Source: Arthrobacter sp. FW305-BF8 (lineage in GTDB: Bacteria; Actinomycetota; Actinomycetes; Actinomycetales; Micrococcaceae). From it: DNA of 64,000 bases. Each line of letters starts with the position of its first letter. The stretch's first letter is position 1. The stretch lies in contig NZ_CP084561.1 in NCBI RefSeq assembly GCF_021789315.1, positions 1,054,001-1,118,000 of the forward strand, in the 5' to 3' direction. The notes under the pieces are model-generated. The model worked only from the letters and a program-made list of their open reading frames with translations, was not told where the DNA came from and made no database searches. Of this stretch, positions 8,575-17,946 are shown piece by piece. A program made the position numbers and the translations under genes.

Positions 8575-9513
8575 CTACTTAGGTGCGTCCAGTAGTGTGG
8601 CGGAGGGCCACGCGCCTGAGACCACCAGGTGGCGTGAGACTTGCAGCAGTTCAGAGTTGACGGCTTGGACGGAGCGAGAAATGCGGGGCGTTCGCTGCAA
8701 TCCCACTACAACGGAACGCGACAGACTGGGCTCCGCCAGGGGCGCACCGCTGAGCTTCCCCTCTTGGATGTCTCGAGCGACGCCCGCTCCGGGAAGGATG
8801 GTCCATCCGCGCCCGGCGAGGACCATTTGCTTCTGAACGCTCATTGAGTTTGTCTCGAGGGAGATGTCGGGCTCGATGGGAATATCACACCGAGCCTTGT
8901 CGATGAGCGTGCGCAGTCCGTGGCCGAGAATCGGCAAGATCAATGGGCCGCTGAGCACCCGGTGCCAAGTGACGTCCACTGTAGGCAAGAGCCCCGCGTC
9001 AGCGGGAGCAACCGCCCACAGACGCTCGGAGAGCAGCGGCTTCACGCGCATCGCCGGCGTATCCGCCAGGTTGTACAGCACCGCAATGTCGACAACGCCG
9101 TCGTCCAGCCAATTCTGCAGATAGCCGGAGAATCCTGACATCACCCGTAGCTCGACCCCGGGAAATCTCGCCGCAACTGACTTGGCAAGAGGGGGAACTA
9201 TCACATCAAGCAGGCTCTCCAGCACACCCACAGACACCACCCCGGTAATTTCACCTGTCTGCGGTGTCAGTTCAGTGCGCGCACGTTCCAGCTCCTGGAG
9301 CGCACGGCGTGCGTGAGAGAGGAAGACTTCACCGGCCGAGGTGAGAACCATGCCATGACGTGTCCGATCGAAGAGCACGACGCCCAGCTCGTCCTCGAGC
9401 GTCTTGATCTGCCGCGTAACCGCCGGCTGCACAATATGCAGCATCTGAGCAGCGTATGTGACACTCCCAGCCTCGGCCACGGTCACCATAGCAACCAGCT
9501 GCTTGATCTCCAT
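8575..9513 (-). CDS. LysR-family transcriptional regulator (paralogue of the 4077 gene)
   Basis: A 312-residue LysR-type regulator with the same layout as the 4077-5012 gene: DNA-binding helix-turn-helix in residues 1-60, then an effector domain ending WPSATLLDAPK. The DNA-recognition helix region (QPAVTRQIKTLEDELGVVLF) is identical in both, while effector-domain residues differ more. They may therefore bind similar DNA and sense different ligands. The ATG at 9513 follows AAGGAGG. It sits between the two alcohol dehydrogenase genes on the same strand and may be read with them. Confidence 0.92.
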   Translation of the reverse strand: MEIKQLVAMVTVAEAGSVTYAAQMLHIVQPAVTRQIKTLEDELGVVLFDRTRHGMVLTSAGEVFLSHARRALQELERARTELTPQTGEITGVVSVGVLESLLDVIVPPLAKSVAARFPGVELRVMSGFSGYLQNWLDDGVVDIAVLYNLADTPAMRVKPLLSERLWAVAPADAGLLPTVDVTWHRVLSGPLILPILGHGLRTLIDKARCDIPIEPDISLETNSMSVQKQMVLAGRGWTILPGAGVARDIQEGKLSGAPLAEPSLSRSVVVGLQRTPRISRSVQAVNSELLQVSRHLVVSGAWPSATLLDAPK

Positions 9514-9680
9514 GTGACCTCCTTGCCTGATCAGCTGTGTACAGGACATGCGCCCGCCCCGAGCAGCCTCAGCCTCACGCGAACGACCCTGAGTCGCCGC
9601 GTCACCTTGCTAGGTCACGGCCGATTGTGAATCGGTACTGTTGCCATGCAACTGACCGGTTCTCGTGGAGAAACGGGAGC

Positions 9681-10691
9681 CTACGGCGCCAAGAGCACTT
9701 TTGAGGCTTGGCGCGTTGCAGTGAGATGGATGGCATGGTCCAGCTCGTCCAGGCCTACTGCTTTCACGTCTATTGCTGCAAGCCCAGTGGCTTTGGCCAG
9801 CATTTGCGGCACGTTCTTCCAGTCAGAGATGTCGTGGGCCCGTGCGCCGACGAGGCTTTTCTCAGTCATAGCGAGCCTGCCTGAGTTGATCTCGACAGGG
9901 TGCGCAGGGAGCCCCACACAGACGACTGTTCCGCCCGGTGCGACGAGCTCGACCGCTAGTGAAACCGCGGACGCATGGCCAGCTGTCTCGAAAACGACGT
10001 CGAAAGTGCCGGCGACTTTATCGGTATCGCGGCCGACGATCCTGATCTCATCCACGCCCATAGAAGACGCGAGTTCCAACTGATGAAGATCGGCTTCGGT
10101 GCCGATAGCTGTCGTTGACACGCGCTCAGCCCCCAGTGCTGCGATCGTCATCAGCCCTACAGATCCAGGACCGACAACCGCGACCTTCATACCGGGCCGC
10201 ACAGACCCTCGCTTCAGGGCGTGCAGGCCGACTGCAAAAGGCTCCGCAAGGGCAGCCACGGTATCAGGGACCTCGTCCGGCACGATAGCAACGTTGCGCT
10301 GCGGCACAACGAACCGCTCAGCGAACACGCCATCAACGTCCAAGCCCAAAACTTTGAGACGCTGGCAAAGCATGGATCTTCCCCCCAGACAGGGAGGACA
10401 CGCGCCGCAAACAACGTGCCCAGATCCTACGACCCTGGACCCGATTGGGAGGCCGCTTCCTGGCCCTGATGCGATGACTCGTCCCAGATACTCATGGCCG
10501 ATGATCTGCGGGAAATTGGGCCGATATGTAGCCTGCGCTGCTGCGTTCCACTCGACGAAGGACACATCGGTACGACACAGGCCGCCGTAAATCAGTTCTA
10601 GAAGAACCTCGTCTTCACCGATCTGAGGCACCGGCATTTCGCGGAGCTCCACACCGCCCGGGGCGGCTTCTTTCTTCACAAGGGCTCGCAT
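9681..10691 (-). CDS. Zinc-binding medium-chain dehydrogenase (threonine/sorbitol dehydrogenase-like)
   Basis: A 336-residue MDR enzyme. The catalytic zinc region is GGLCRTDVSFVEW with GHEYLG. The structural zinc cluster is CGACPPCLGGRSMLC, and nucleotide binding is at VVGPGSVGLMTIAALGAE. The start is ATG 10691 with AGGAGGAACA just before; a longer reading from 10856 is rejected. It is clearly different in sequence from the 7126 dehydrogenase, so the pair probably act on different alcohols rather than being duplicates. It is transcribed away from the SDR/ABC-transporter unit that starts at 11211, and the operator pair at 11048-11117 lies between them. Confidence 0.9.
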   Translation of the reverse strand: MRALVKKEAAPGGVELREMPVPQIGEDEVLLELIYGGLCRTDVSFVEWNAAAQATYRPNFPQIIGHEYLGRVIASGPGSGLPIGSRVVGSGHVVCGACPPCLGGRSMLCQRLKVLGLDVDGVFAERFVVPQRNVAIVPDEVPDTVAALAEPFAVGLHALKRGSVRPGMKVAVVGPGSVGLMTIAALGAERVSTTAIGTEADLHQLELASSMGVDEIRIVGRDTDKVAGTFDVVFETAGHASAVSLAVELVAPGGTVVCVGLPAHPVEINSGRLAMTEKSLVGARAHDISDWKNVPQMLAKATGLAAIDVKAVGLDELDHAIHLTATRQASKVLLAP

Positions 10692-11047
10692 TGTTCCTCC
10701 TGAACTTAGGTCTCTACGAAGTTGGATGTGTGAGCCGGGAAGAGCAGGGACTGATTGCACGTCACGTAGGAACTGCGTCCCTGCAGCGGTCGATGGTCCT
10801 GGCTTCAGTGCCAGCGGCCATACGCCAATGGTCTCGCCTAGATTCACAGCACCCATACTGCCCAGCTATACCCGCCTTCCACAAATAGCGATTGTTGATG
10901 CCTTCATCAATTCAACACATGCATCTTGGGGCGCTCAGTGTCCGATGATTGGCGCGGAATGTAGGCGCAATATGGATCTAAGAGAGAAGTTCCGACGTCC
11001 GTAGGCACAAGCAGCTGAAGCGATGAGGGGAAATCATGGACCCATCA

Positions 11048-11061
11048 CAAATGGTCATTTG
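11048..11061. promoter_or_regulatory. Operator palindrome copy 1 (CAAATGGTCATTTG)
   Basis: A near-perfect 14-nt palindrome with one centre mismatch, preceded by CCCATCA. The same element occurs at 20576-20589 and perfectly at 25108-25121. A TGTGA-N6-TCAC site begins 54 bases after its first base. It lies about 150 bases upstream of the SDR start codon, so it probably controls the SDR / SnoaL / ABC-transporter unit and possibly the divergent dehydrogenase. Confidence 0.6.
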
Positions 11062-11101
11062 CCGGTCGCTCAGTTCACGCTCCATGATGGGACTAGCGAA
11101 C

Positions 11102-11116
11102 TGTGATTGGGGTCAC
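11102..11116. promoter_or_regulatory. CRP-like site copy 1 (TGTGA-N6-TCAC)
   Basis: TGTGA (11102-11106) and TCAC (11113-11116) are separated by six bases, the half-site spacing of CRP/FNR-family operators. It sits downstream of the palindrome at the same distance as in the other two copies, so the two sites seem to form one composite control region. Confidence 0.5.
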
Positions 11117-11210
11117 GGACGTTGCAAGGGCATCAGCCCTCTCACCAGAATCGAGTACGCCGGCTTCTCCTCGACAGGGGCGGGCGGCGTTGGATGGAGA
11201 AGCAAACAGT

Positions 11211-11990
11211 ATGGCTACCCAGGATTTTTCAGGCAAGGTTGCAATGGTGACCGGCGGCGGGAGCGGCATGGGCCGTTCCACCGCACTCGCCTTTGCAGCA
11301 GCTGGGGCGCGTACCGTGGTCGTTGACTTGTCGGAAGAGTCGGCCCGGGCGACCGTAGACCTAATCAAGGAACAGGGCGGTGAGGCAATTGCTCTGCGGT
11401 GCGACGTAACACGGAGCGAAGACCTAAAGGCCGCGCTGGAAGAAACGGTCGCGACTTACGGACGCCTTGATGTGGCCTTCAACAACGCTGGCCTCGAACA
11501 TGGGCTCATCGCCACCGCTGAGATCTCGGACGCTGAGTTCGACCGCATAGTAAATGTGAGTCTGAAGGGGGTCTTCCTTAGCATGAAGCACCAGATCCCT
11601 CTCATGCTTGCCAATGGCGGTGGAGCCATCGTCAACAACTCTTCCGCCGCTGGACTGGTCGGGTTTAAAGGGCAGGCCGCCTATACTGCCGCAAAGCACG
11701 GCATGGTTGGTCTCACCAAGTCCGCTGCCCTCGATTATGCGCCGGAAAACGTGCGTATAAACGCCATTTGTCCCGGTATCGTCGACACCCCGATGATGGA
11801 CCGAGTTACGGGCGGCACCTCAGACGGGCGTGCTGCAGTTATCACAATGGAGCCTATTGGGCGCATGGGCCGTCCCGAAGAGATCTCGGCCACCGTGCTG
11901 TGGTTGTGCTCCGATGCTGCGTCGTTCGTCGTCGGCCACGCATTGTCGGTCGACGGAGGAATGACCACAGGCCATTTTGGCGAACGCTAA
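11211..11990 (+). CDS. SDR-family oxidoreductase
   Basis: A 259-residue classical SDR. It has the cofactor motif TGGGSGMG near residue 13, NNAG in VAFNNAGLEHG, a catalytic Ser in NNSSAAGL, and Y-T-A-A-K in QAAYTAAKHGM. All catalytic positions are intact, unlike the SDR at 1695. The acid ending the second strand (VVVDLSEE) favours NAD over NADP. The start is ATG 11211 with GGAGAA upstream; the in-frame extension from 11103 covers the operator region and is rejected. It is the first gene of a forward unit that includes a SnoaL-like protein and an ABC importer. It probably oxidises the transported compound. Confidence 0.9.
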   Translation: MATQDFSGKVAMVTGGGSGMGRSTALAFAAAGARTVVVDLSEESARATVDLIKEQGGEAIALRCDVTRSEDLKAALEETVATYGRLDVAFNNAGLEHGLIATAEISDAEFDRIVNVSLKGVFLSMKHQIPLMLANGGGAIVNNSSAAGLVGFKGQAAYTAAKHGMVGLTKSAALDYAPENVRINAICPGIVDTPMMDRVTGGTSDGRAAVITMEPIGRMGRPEEISATVLWLCSDAASFVVGHALSVDGGMTTGHFGER

Positions 11991-12056
11991 TCAATTCCTT
12001 GACCACTAGTCGGTACAAATCACCCGAAACTGCCGAGCATAATGAAGGAGAACCTG

Positions 12057-12461
12057 GTGCGTGCCAGCGAATCAACAATCGAATTCCTGACCAAGTACTA
12101 CGCCGCCATGGAGGCGAAGGACTTGGTGCGTTGCAGAGCTTATTACACCGACGACATGACAGTGATTTTTGCTAACGCTCCAAAGCTCGAGGGCGCTGAC
12201 GCCTTCGTTGCAACGCTTTCCGGCCTGCTCGAACAGATCGAAACGTTGCATCATGACGTCGTCGCGGCATGGGAGGAAGGCGATGGCGTCCTGATCTTCG
12301 AGTCTGTCGCGACCTGGACACTCCTCGATGGAAACTCCCTAACCATCCCAGCTTGCTCGGTGTGCAGGATTGTCGACGGGAAGTTCGTGGAGCAGCAGGT
12401 CTACGTGGACAATGCACCGCTGTTCACCGCCCTCAAGCAGGATGAGACGGTAAAGGCCTGA
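12057..12461 (+). CDS. SnoaL-like / NTF2-superfamily protein
   Basis: A 134-residue single NTF2-like domain: helical opening STIEFLTKYYAAMEAKDLVRCRAYYTDDMTVIF, then a curved sheet with LEGADAFVATLSGLLEQIETLHHDVVAAW and the strand SVCRIVDGKFVEQQVYVD. Members include polyketide cyclases, isomerases and dehydratases of small organic molecules, so the reaction is open. The start is GTG 12057, because AAGGAG precedes it by six bases; the ATG at 12042 lies inside that ribosome binding site region. It lies 66 bases after the SDR gene and is probably in its operon. Confidence 0.75.
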   Translation: MRASESTIEFLTKYYAAMEAKDLVRCRAYYTDDMTVIFANAPKLEGADAFVATLSGLLEQIETLHHDVVAAWEEGDGVLIFESVATWTLLDGNSLTIPACSVCRIVDGKFVEQQVYVDNAPLFTALKQDETVKA

Positions 12462-12678
12462 GAGCCTACCGCTCACGGCCGGGGGACGCCATGGGCCTTC
12501 CCACAGCCGTCCTCGGCCCAGGGTGAGGACCACATGGGCCGGCGCGTTCATCACATCTTCACAACCGAAAATTTCAGTCTAGGGACGCCGATGTCTCCTG
12601 CCGCTTCGCGAACTCGGCGCCACGGCCCGAGATCGACGGATTCGCCAAGCGTTTGACGCTGAAAAGAAAAGGTACATT

Positions 12679-13830
12679 GTGCAAAAATACGAACCGATCT
12701 CGGAAGTGACCGAGCAACGGGACTCGAAAAATCCGTTATCCGAGCCGGGCCGAGAGAGGGCGCCGTCCGGCCTAATCACCGATCTGAAGTACCGGTTTCC
12801 CGGGCGATACCTAGCAAGTTGGGGAGCGCTCGTGCTTGCCCTGTTGGTTATTTCCCTGGTTGTTCCGGTCGCACTTCGCCCAGACGGCCTTAGGGTCGCA
12901 ACGGCGCTCGCTGGAGTGCTGGCACTTGCGTCGTTCGGGCAAATGCTCGTCGTGATGCTGGGTGCGATTGATCTTTCGCTTCCTGCCGTGATCACATGCT
13001 CGGCAGGAGTAGTGGTGCACTACGGAACGCCGGGGTCGAATCTCCTCGCGGTTGTCGGCGGAGCACTCGCGGTCGCCGTCGTGATCAGCCTTTTGAATTG
13101 GCTTTTCATCTCTGTCATCCGACTGAACGCCATCATCGTCACGTTGGCCACCTTTGGAATCGTTACCGGCGCAGTGGTGCTATGGACCGGCACGTCCTTC
13201 TCACTTACCGGTCTGGCGCCCACGGACTTGCAGAATTTCACCCACTGGTCCCTTTTGAGCCTCAACGCCTCCTTCCTCGTTGCGGTCGCGGTCGGCGTTA
13301 CTATCGCCCTGGTTCTGTCCAAGACCCGCGGCGGGCGACAAGTTGGCGCCATTGGGGCAAATAGGCGCGCGGCGCGGTTTCACGGCATCAAGGTCCGCCG
13401 CGTCGAACTCTTTACTTTCTGCGGCGTCGGACTCCTCTACGGCCTCGCCGGCGTCTTGGTGGCGGGTATCGTCGTGACGCCGGACACCTCGGTGGGCACG
13501 CCTTACCAACTCGCTACCATCACCGCCGTCGCCATTGCAGGTACAGCCTTCAACGGTGGTCCCTCCAGCACGGCCAGTGTGCTGTGTGCTTGCTTGTTTT
13601 TGCAGCTGCTCGATCAAGCTCTTTCCATCTACGGGTTCGCCGCCGGCCCCCGGGTCGTGGCACAGGGTGTCGCTCTTGTCCTCGCGGTATCGGCGATCAC
13701 CCTCGGCCAGTTCGCACTCTCTGGGTTGCGCTGGAGCAACCGCGGTATCCACAGGGGCAGCGGACCAAACCGTGAACAGGGCGTGGAGTCGAAGACGACC
13801 CCGCCACTCAATATCAAGGAGACAATATGA
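12679..13830 (+). CDS. ABC transporter permease, ribose/xylose (RbsC) type
   Basis: A 383-residue membrane protein of the BPD_transp_2 family with about 8-10 helices from residue 48 onward. It includes the family loop MLGAIDLSLPAVITCSAGV and a late GTAFNGGPSSTASVLCACLFLQLLDQAL. An unusually long polar N-terminus (about 45 residues) precedes the first helix. The start is GTG 12679 after AAAAGG. Its stop overlaps the start of the binding protein by four bases (ATGA at 13827), so the two are translationally coupled. It should form the channel together with the permease half of the 15219 fusion, giving a two-permease importer. Confidence 0.9.
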   Translation: MQKYEPISEVTEQRDSKNPLSEPGRERAPSGLITDLKYRFPGRYLASWGALVLALLVISLVVPVALRPDGLRVATALAGVLALASFGQMLVVMLGAIDLSLPAVITCSAGVVVHYGTPGSNLLAVVGGALAVAVVISLLNWLFISVIRLNAIIVTLATFGIVTGAVVLWTGTSFSLTGLAPTDLQNFTHWSLLSLNASFLVAVAVGVTIALVLSKTRGGRQVGAIGANRRAARFHGIKVRRVELFTFCGVGLLYGLAGVLVAGIVVTPDTSVGTPYQLATITAVAIAGTAFNGGPSSTASVLCACLFLQLLDQALSIYGFAAGPRVVAQGVALVLAVSAITLGQFALSGLRWSNRGIHRGSGPNREQGVESKTTPPLNIKETI

Positions 13831-15122
13831 AAATTACTGGCGCGGGTTGGACTGAATTCCGGCGTACCCGCTTCTCGATGCCCATCGTGGCAGGCACTGT
13901 GCTTGCCACGATCCTCACCGGCTGCTCGAGCACCACGGGGGCCAACACTACCGACAAAGCCTCGCATGGTGTCCCCACGGATCTGATCACTGCGTCGTCT
14001 GTCGATTCCAAACAACTCGCAGCGACAGCGAAGAAGGCGCTCCTGGCAGATGTGCCGGTCTCTGAGCTTCCCCCGGTCGTGGCTGACGCCTTCGCAGTGG
14101 CGTCAAAGCCACTAACTGATGCCCAGCTACAGCTTCTTAAGACCTGCTTGAGGCAGCGCTCCTGTGACACTGGGCAGGGAACCCTGACCGTGGCGATCAA
14201 CGCCGACTTCACGAACAACCCAGTGTGGAGCACCCGCCGGGCTGAGGCGACGGCACAAGCCCTTGCCTACCCTCAGGTCAAGCGAATTATCTTCACTAGC
14301 TCGTCTAGTGGGAACATTGCCGAGGTCCTAGCCAACCTTCGAAGCCTCATCGCTCAAAAGGTCGACATTATTGTCGAAGACCCGGTTTTCGGTGCCGCCA
14401 TTCTGCCGGCGGCGAGGGAAGCGAAGGCCGCTGGCATCACCTTTGTCACCGCAAACTCGCCTCTTCCCCCGGAGGCGGCGCAAATGGTCTCGGTACAGCT
14501 TCCTTACGACCTGTGCGGTATCGGCACGGCTGCTGCGAAGAAGATTGTGGCCGGGGCAGGAACTACGTCAAAGTCATATGCGTTTTACACCGGCGTCCCG
14601 GGAAATGCCAACGCCGCTGAATGGCAGCCCTGTGCAGAGAAAGAACTGAAAGCGGCTGGCTGGAACCAGGCCGTATCCGGGTTCACTCAGTGGACCGGGC
14701 AGGGGGAGACACAGGCAGCCAATGAGCTTCTTGCCTCGGGTAAGGATGTCGCCGCGATGTTCTACGACTACAGCGCTGATGCCTTCCTACGGCCTTATAT
14801 CAATGCCGGAAAGACTCCGCCTGCCTCATTTGTCGACACTGCCAACTATTCTGCCTTCGACGTCGCCAATGACGCGAAAAAAGCCGGCCTTAACTCAGCC
14901 AACTACGTCTCCAACGGGCACGTTTGGTACGCCCGCATGGGGGTGACCGCCGGCATCGAGATCAAGCTGGGCGTAAACGTCCCGAACAAAGTTCTCGCAC
15001 CCGTGCCGGTAGTGGCGCTCGCTGACATTCGTGACCAAAACGTGTCGGGGATGCCGTCAAACGTGCCGCTACCAACCCTGCTCAGCCCTGAGCTGGCCAA
15101 ACTGGCTCTCTCTGCCGGTTGA
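13827..15122 (+). CDS. Substrate-binding lipoprotein of the ribose-type ABC importer
   Basis: A 431-residue binding protein with a lipoprotein signal: a basic start, a hydrophobic stretch, and the lipobox ILTGC with Cys at residue 33. The mature part has a two-lobed Peripla_BP_4-type fold: RRAEATAQALAYPQVKRIIFTSS, then DIIVEDPVFGAAILPAAREAKAAGITFVTANSP, and a hinge region before DVAAMFYDYSADAFLRPYINAG. It would be anchored outside the membrane and deliver a sugar-like or polyol-like ligand. About 70 residues between the lipobox and the fold are extra compared with ribose-binding proteins. The ligand cannot be predicted. It is coupled to the upstream permease gene. Confidence 0.88.
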   Translation: MKITGAGWTEFRRTRFSMPIVAGTVLATILTGCSSTTGANTTDKASHGVPTDLITASSVDSKQLAATAKKALLADVPVSELPPVVADAFAVASKPLTDAQLQLLKTCLRQRSCDTGQGTLTVAINADFTNNPVWSTRRAEATAQALAYPQVKRIIFTSSSSGNIAEVLANLRSLIAQKVDIIVEDPVFGAAILPAAREAKAAGITFVTANSPLPPEAAQMVSVQLPYDLCGIGTAAAKKIVAGAGTTSKSYAFYTGVPGNANAAEWQPCAEKELKAAGWNQAVSGFTQWTGQGETQAANELLASGKDVAAMFYDYSADAFLRPYINAGKTPPASFVDTANYSAFDVANDAKKAGLNSANYVSNGHVWYARMGVTAGIEIKLGVNVPNKVLAPVPVVALADIRDQNVSGMPSNVPLPTLLSPELAKLALSAG

Positions 15123-15138
15123 GTCGTTTGTCCCGAGC

Positions 15139-15170
15139 CGGTCGGGGTCCGATCGTAGGAAGCCCGACCG
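15139..15170 (+). terminator. Hairpin between binding protein and ATPase-permease genes
   Basis: Arms CGGTCGGG (15139-15146) and CCCGACCG (15163-15170) enclose a 16-nt loop, directly after the binding-protein stop. There is no T-run. Such a structure could lower transcription into, or stabilise RNA upstream of, the ATPase-permease gene so that binding protein is made in excess. Confidence 0.4.
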
Positions 15171-15218
15171 ACAACCCAAATAACTATGTGGACCTACTCA
15201 CGTAGGGGAGAACTGCTA

Positions 15219-17789
15219 ATGATGAAAGAACAAATTATGGTGACGCCGGATGGCGGGGCACTGACTTCGTCAAACACTGACTCGGCTCTCGTTCTTACTA
15301 ATGTGTCAAAATCGTTCCCTGGTGTTAAAGCTCTCACGGATGTCGACTTTGATTGCAGGCCCGGCGAGGTGCATGCCCTTGTCGGAGAGAACGGGTCAGG
15401 AAAGTCGACACTGATTAAGATTGCCGCTGGTGTCTTGACGCCGGATAGCGGATCGGTGCTTATCGAAGGAAAATCTCTGTCGCGGGGCGGTATCCGACAG
15501 GCCCGCCGCCTAGGCCTTGAGACTGCATACCAGGACACTTCGCTTGTGCCGGAGCTGACAGTCGCAGAAAATGTCGCACTTTCCTTTGACGCCGTTGGTA
15601 AAAAGCGTCCCGGCGACCTGAGGAACCTGTTGGCCGCCTACCAACTGCCATTCGATCTATCGGCCACTGTCTCCGCGCTCGGGCCGGGGGCGCGTCAACT
15701 CCTTGAGGTAGCTCGAGCGATGAGCCATCGCCCCCGCGTGCTGCTCCTTGACGAGCCCACTGCAGCGCTCGATATGAGGTTGGCCGCTCACCTAGAGGAA
15801 CTGGTGCGAACCGCACGAGACGAGGGCACTGCCATCGTTTACGTTAGCCATCGTTTGGAGGAGGTTCGTCGCCTTGCCGATCGGCTGACCGTTCTTCGTG
15901 ACGGAGTCATCCAGGGAACCCACAGGTCCCGCGACTGGCATGTCGATGACATAGTGGAGCTCATGGTCGGCGCACCAACCGAACTGGAGTTTCCTCAGCG
16001 TAGCAATCAGCCGTCGCCCAGACCGCGTCTCGAAGTCCGGGACCTTGCCGGGTCCGACTTCGGTCCTGTGTCCCTCGCGGTCAAGGGCGGAGAGATTGTC
16101 GGGGTCGCCGGTGCGGAAGGAAACGGTCAGCGCGCCTTGCTGCGGGGGCTCATCGGAATCGGTCGAAGCGACGGCGACATCGCTGTCGACGGCGAGGTGC
16201 TTACCAAGCCCAATCCAGCCAGTGCGTTGCATGCAGGCATCAACTTCCAGAGTGGTGATCGGGCCGCAGAGTCCGTCTACGGTCCACTTCCCGTAATGGA
16301 TAACCTCACAATTCAGTCCGGCGCAGCCAACGGGCCGGGCGGCCTCGCCCTGCTCCGAAGGCTGAAGGGTGCCTGGAACCGCGCGGCGGCTCAGTTCGGT
16401 ATTGTCGCCGCCTCGCCGTTCCAGCCGATCAGCGCCCTCTCCGGGGGTAATCAACAAAAGATCGTTCTTGCACGGACTACCCTTCGAACGCCGAAAGTCC
16501 TGGTTGTTGACGAGCCGACCCAAGGTGTTGACGCACGTGCCCGGATGGACATCTACAGGATGCTCTCGGAGGCCGCCGAAGACGGTACCGCCGTGCTCGT
16601 AAACTCGTCTGACTCAGCCGAATTGGCAGGCTTGTGCGACCGCGTCTACGTGATGTCGCGGGGAGAAATCAGCGCCGAACTAGTTGGACCTACAACGGAG
16701 GCCGAAATCGTTCGCAGCTTTGTGAGCGCCGGCGGAGTAGCGGAGCGGTCGGACTCAGGGGCCGCTGGGTCGGGGTGGCTCGCCCGGTCGCTGGGCCGGG
16801 TGACTCCATACGTCCCAATTATCGTGCTGCTTCTGCTCTCGGCGCTCCTAGCGTTATACACAGGCGCTCATTCGCCCGTATTTTGGACGGGACCGAACCT
16901 GGCCAACCTGATGCTCCTTAGCCTTCCCCTCGCGTTCGTCGCGCTGGGACAACAGTTCACCTTGCTATCGGGAGGCTTCGACATATCTGTGGGTGCCACG
17001 ATGAGTCTCACCGTGGTTCTAGCGTCGATGACGCTTCCCAATCTTAGTGCCGGATCGATGCTTGTCACTGTGCCTCTGGTCCTTCTTGCAGCCGGACTCG
17101 TGGGTGCCTTGAACGCGCTACTTATCGGACCACTCAAGGTCAACCCAATCGTCGCGACAATCGCGACGCTTGGAATCATTCAGGGTATCGCCATCGTCCT
17201 CCGGCCCCAGCCAGGTGGCCTGATCGCGCCTGACCTGGGCACGGCCTTCAGCATGGGCGTGGGCTTTATCCCGGCGCCGTTCATAATTCTCGTGGTCCTC
17301 ACCGTCGCTCTTGAGTTCTGGCTGTACCGCACACGCGGTGGCCTCGCGCTCCGTGCAGTCGGTTTCAACTCGCAGTCAAGCGACCGTGTCGGGCGGCGCT
17401 CGGTCCTGGTCCGCTCGGCGGGTCTGATCATCTGCGCAATCGGAGCAGTAGCAGGCGGCATCTGTCTCGCCTCGCTCACCGGTATCGGTACCAATGATGT
17501 GGGTTCCGGGTATTCACTCCCTTGCTTTGCCGCGGTTTTCCTCGGCGGTGCGGTGCTCACCGGGGGTCGCGGCTCCTTCATTGGCGCTGTTCTTGGCGCG
17601 CTCTTCCTTTCCCTAATCGACAACGCGACGCCGTTGCTCAGCATCCCCGACGGGGCTAAGCAGACCCTCTACGGAGCCATTCTGATCATCGCGGTGGCCG
17701 CCTATGTGGGAGTGGAGCGCCTGCGAAACGGCGCAGGTCGAACTGGCAAGCGTTCTATACGAAGCACGGAACAGAAGGCTCATGTCTAG
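15219..17789 (+). CDS. Fused ABC ATPase (RbsA type, two NBDs) and permease (RbsC type)
   Basis: An 856-residue fusion. Domain 1 (about residues 20-245) has Walker A GENGSGKST, a degenerate signature LGPGARQLLE and Walker B VLLLDEPTAALD. Domain 2 (about 265-510) has the degenerate P-loop GVAGAEGNGQR usual in RbsA second halves, LSGGNQQKI, and VLVVDEPTQGVD. From about residue 535 a membrane domain of 8-10 helices follows, with the permease loop LLSGGFDISVGATMSL and a late FLGGAVLTGGRGSFIGAVLGALFLSL. RbsA and RbsC are normally separate chains. The start is ATG 15219 or the adjacent ATG 15222, after GGGGAG. With the permease at 12679 it makes an asymmetric importer with one fused and one free channel subunit. 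Confidence 0.92.
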   Translation: MMKEQIMVTPDGGALTSSNTDSALVLTNVSKSFPGVKALTDVDFDCRPGEVHALVGENGSGKSTLIKIAAGVLTPDSGSVLIEGKSLSRGGIRQARRLGLETAYQDTSLVPELTVAENVALSFDAVGKKRPGDLRNLLAAYQLPFDLSATVSALGPGARQLLEVARAMSHRPRVLLLDEPTAALDMRLAAHLEELVRTARDEGTAIVYVSHRLEEVRRLADRLTVLRDGVIQGTHRSRDWHVDDIVELMVGAPTELEFPQRSNQPSPRPRLEVRDLAGSDFGPVSLAVKGGEIVGVAGAEGNGQRALLRGLIGIGRSDGDIAVDGEVLTKPNPASALHAGINFQSGDRAAESVYGPLPVMDNLTIQSGAANGPGGLALLRRLKGAWNRAAAQFGIVAASPFQPISALSGGNQQKIVLARTTLRTPKVLVVDEPTQGVDARARMDIYRMLSEAAEDGTAVLVNSSDSAELAGLCDRVYVMSRGEISAELVGPTTEAEIVRSFVSAGGVAERSDSGAAGSGWLARSLGRVTPYVPIIVLLLLSALLALYTGAHSPVFWTGPNLANLMLLSLPLAFVALGQQFTLLSGGFDISVGATMSLTVVLASMTLPNLSAGSMLVTVPLVLLAAGLVGALNALLIGPLKVNPIVATIATLGIIQGIAIVLRPQPGGLIAPDLGTAFSMGVGFIPAPFIILVVLTVALEFWLYRTRGGLALRAVGFNSQSSDRVGRRSVLVRSAGLIICAIGAVAGGICLASLTGIGTNDVGSGYSLPCFAAVFLGGAVLTGGRGSFIGAVLGALFLSLIDNATPLLSIPDGAKQTLYGAILIIAVAAYVGVERLRNGAGRTGKRSIRSTEQKAHV

Positions 17790-17946
17790 TCAGCCAATCT
17801 GGATGCGAGTTCCCAACATTCTTGGGTCGAGAACGCGCACCGCACTGGCACTCGTACACCACACAACCGGCTCTCACCACTACCCCCAAGGCGCACGGCT
17901 AGCCGGTTTCTGAAACCGCACGCACCACAACCGAAAGGAATACATC

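Larger units (their letters stand above)
10692..11210. other. Divergent promoter region between dehydrogenase and SDR genes
   Basis: A 519-nt non-coding stretch between two divergently transcribed units. It holds the palindrome at 11048-11061 and the TGTGA-N6-TCAC site at 11102-11116, listed separately. Nothing else in it looks like a gene. Confidence 0.5.
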
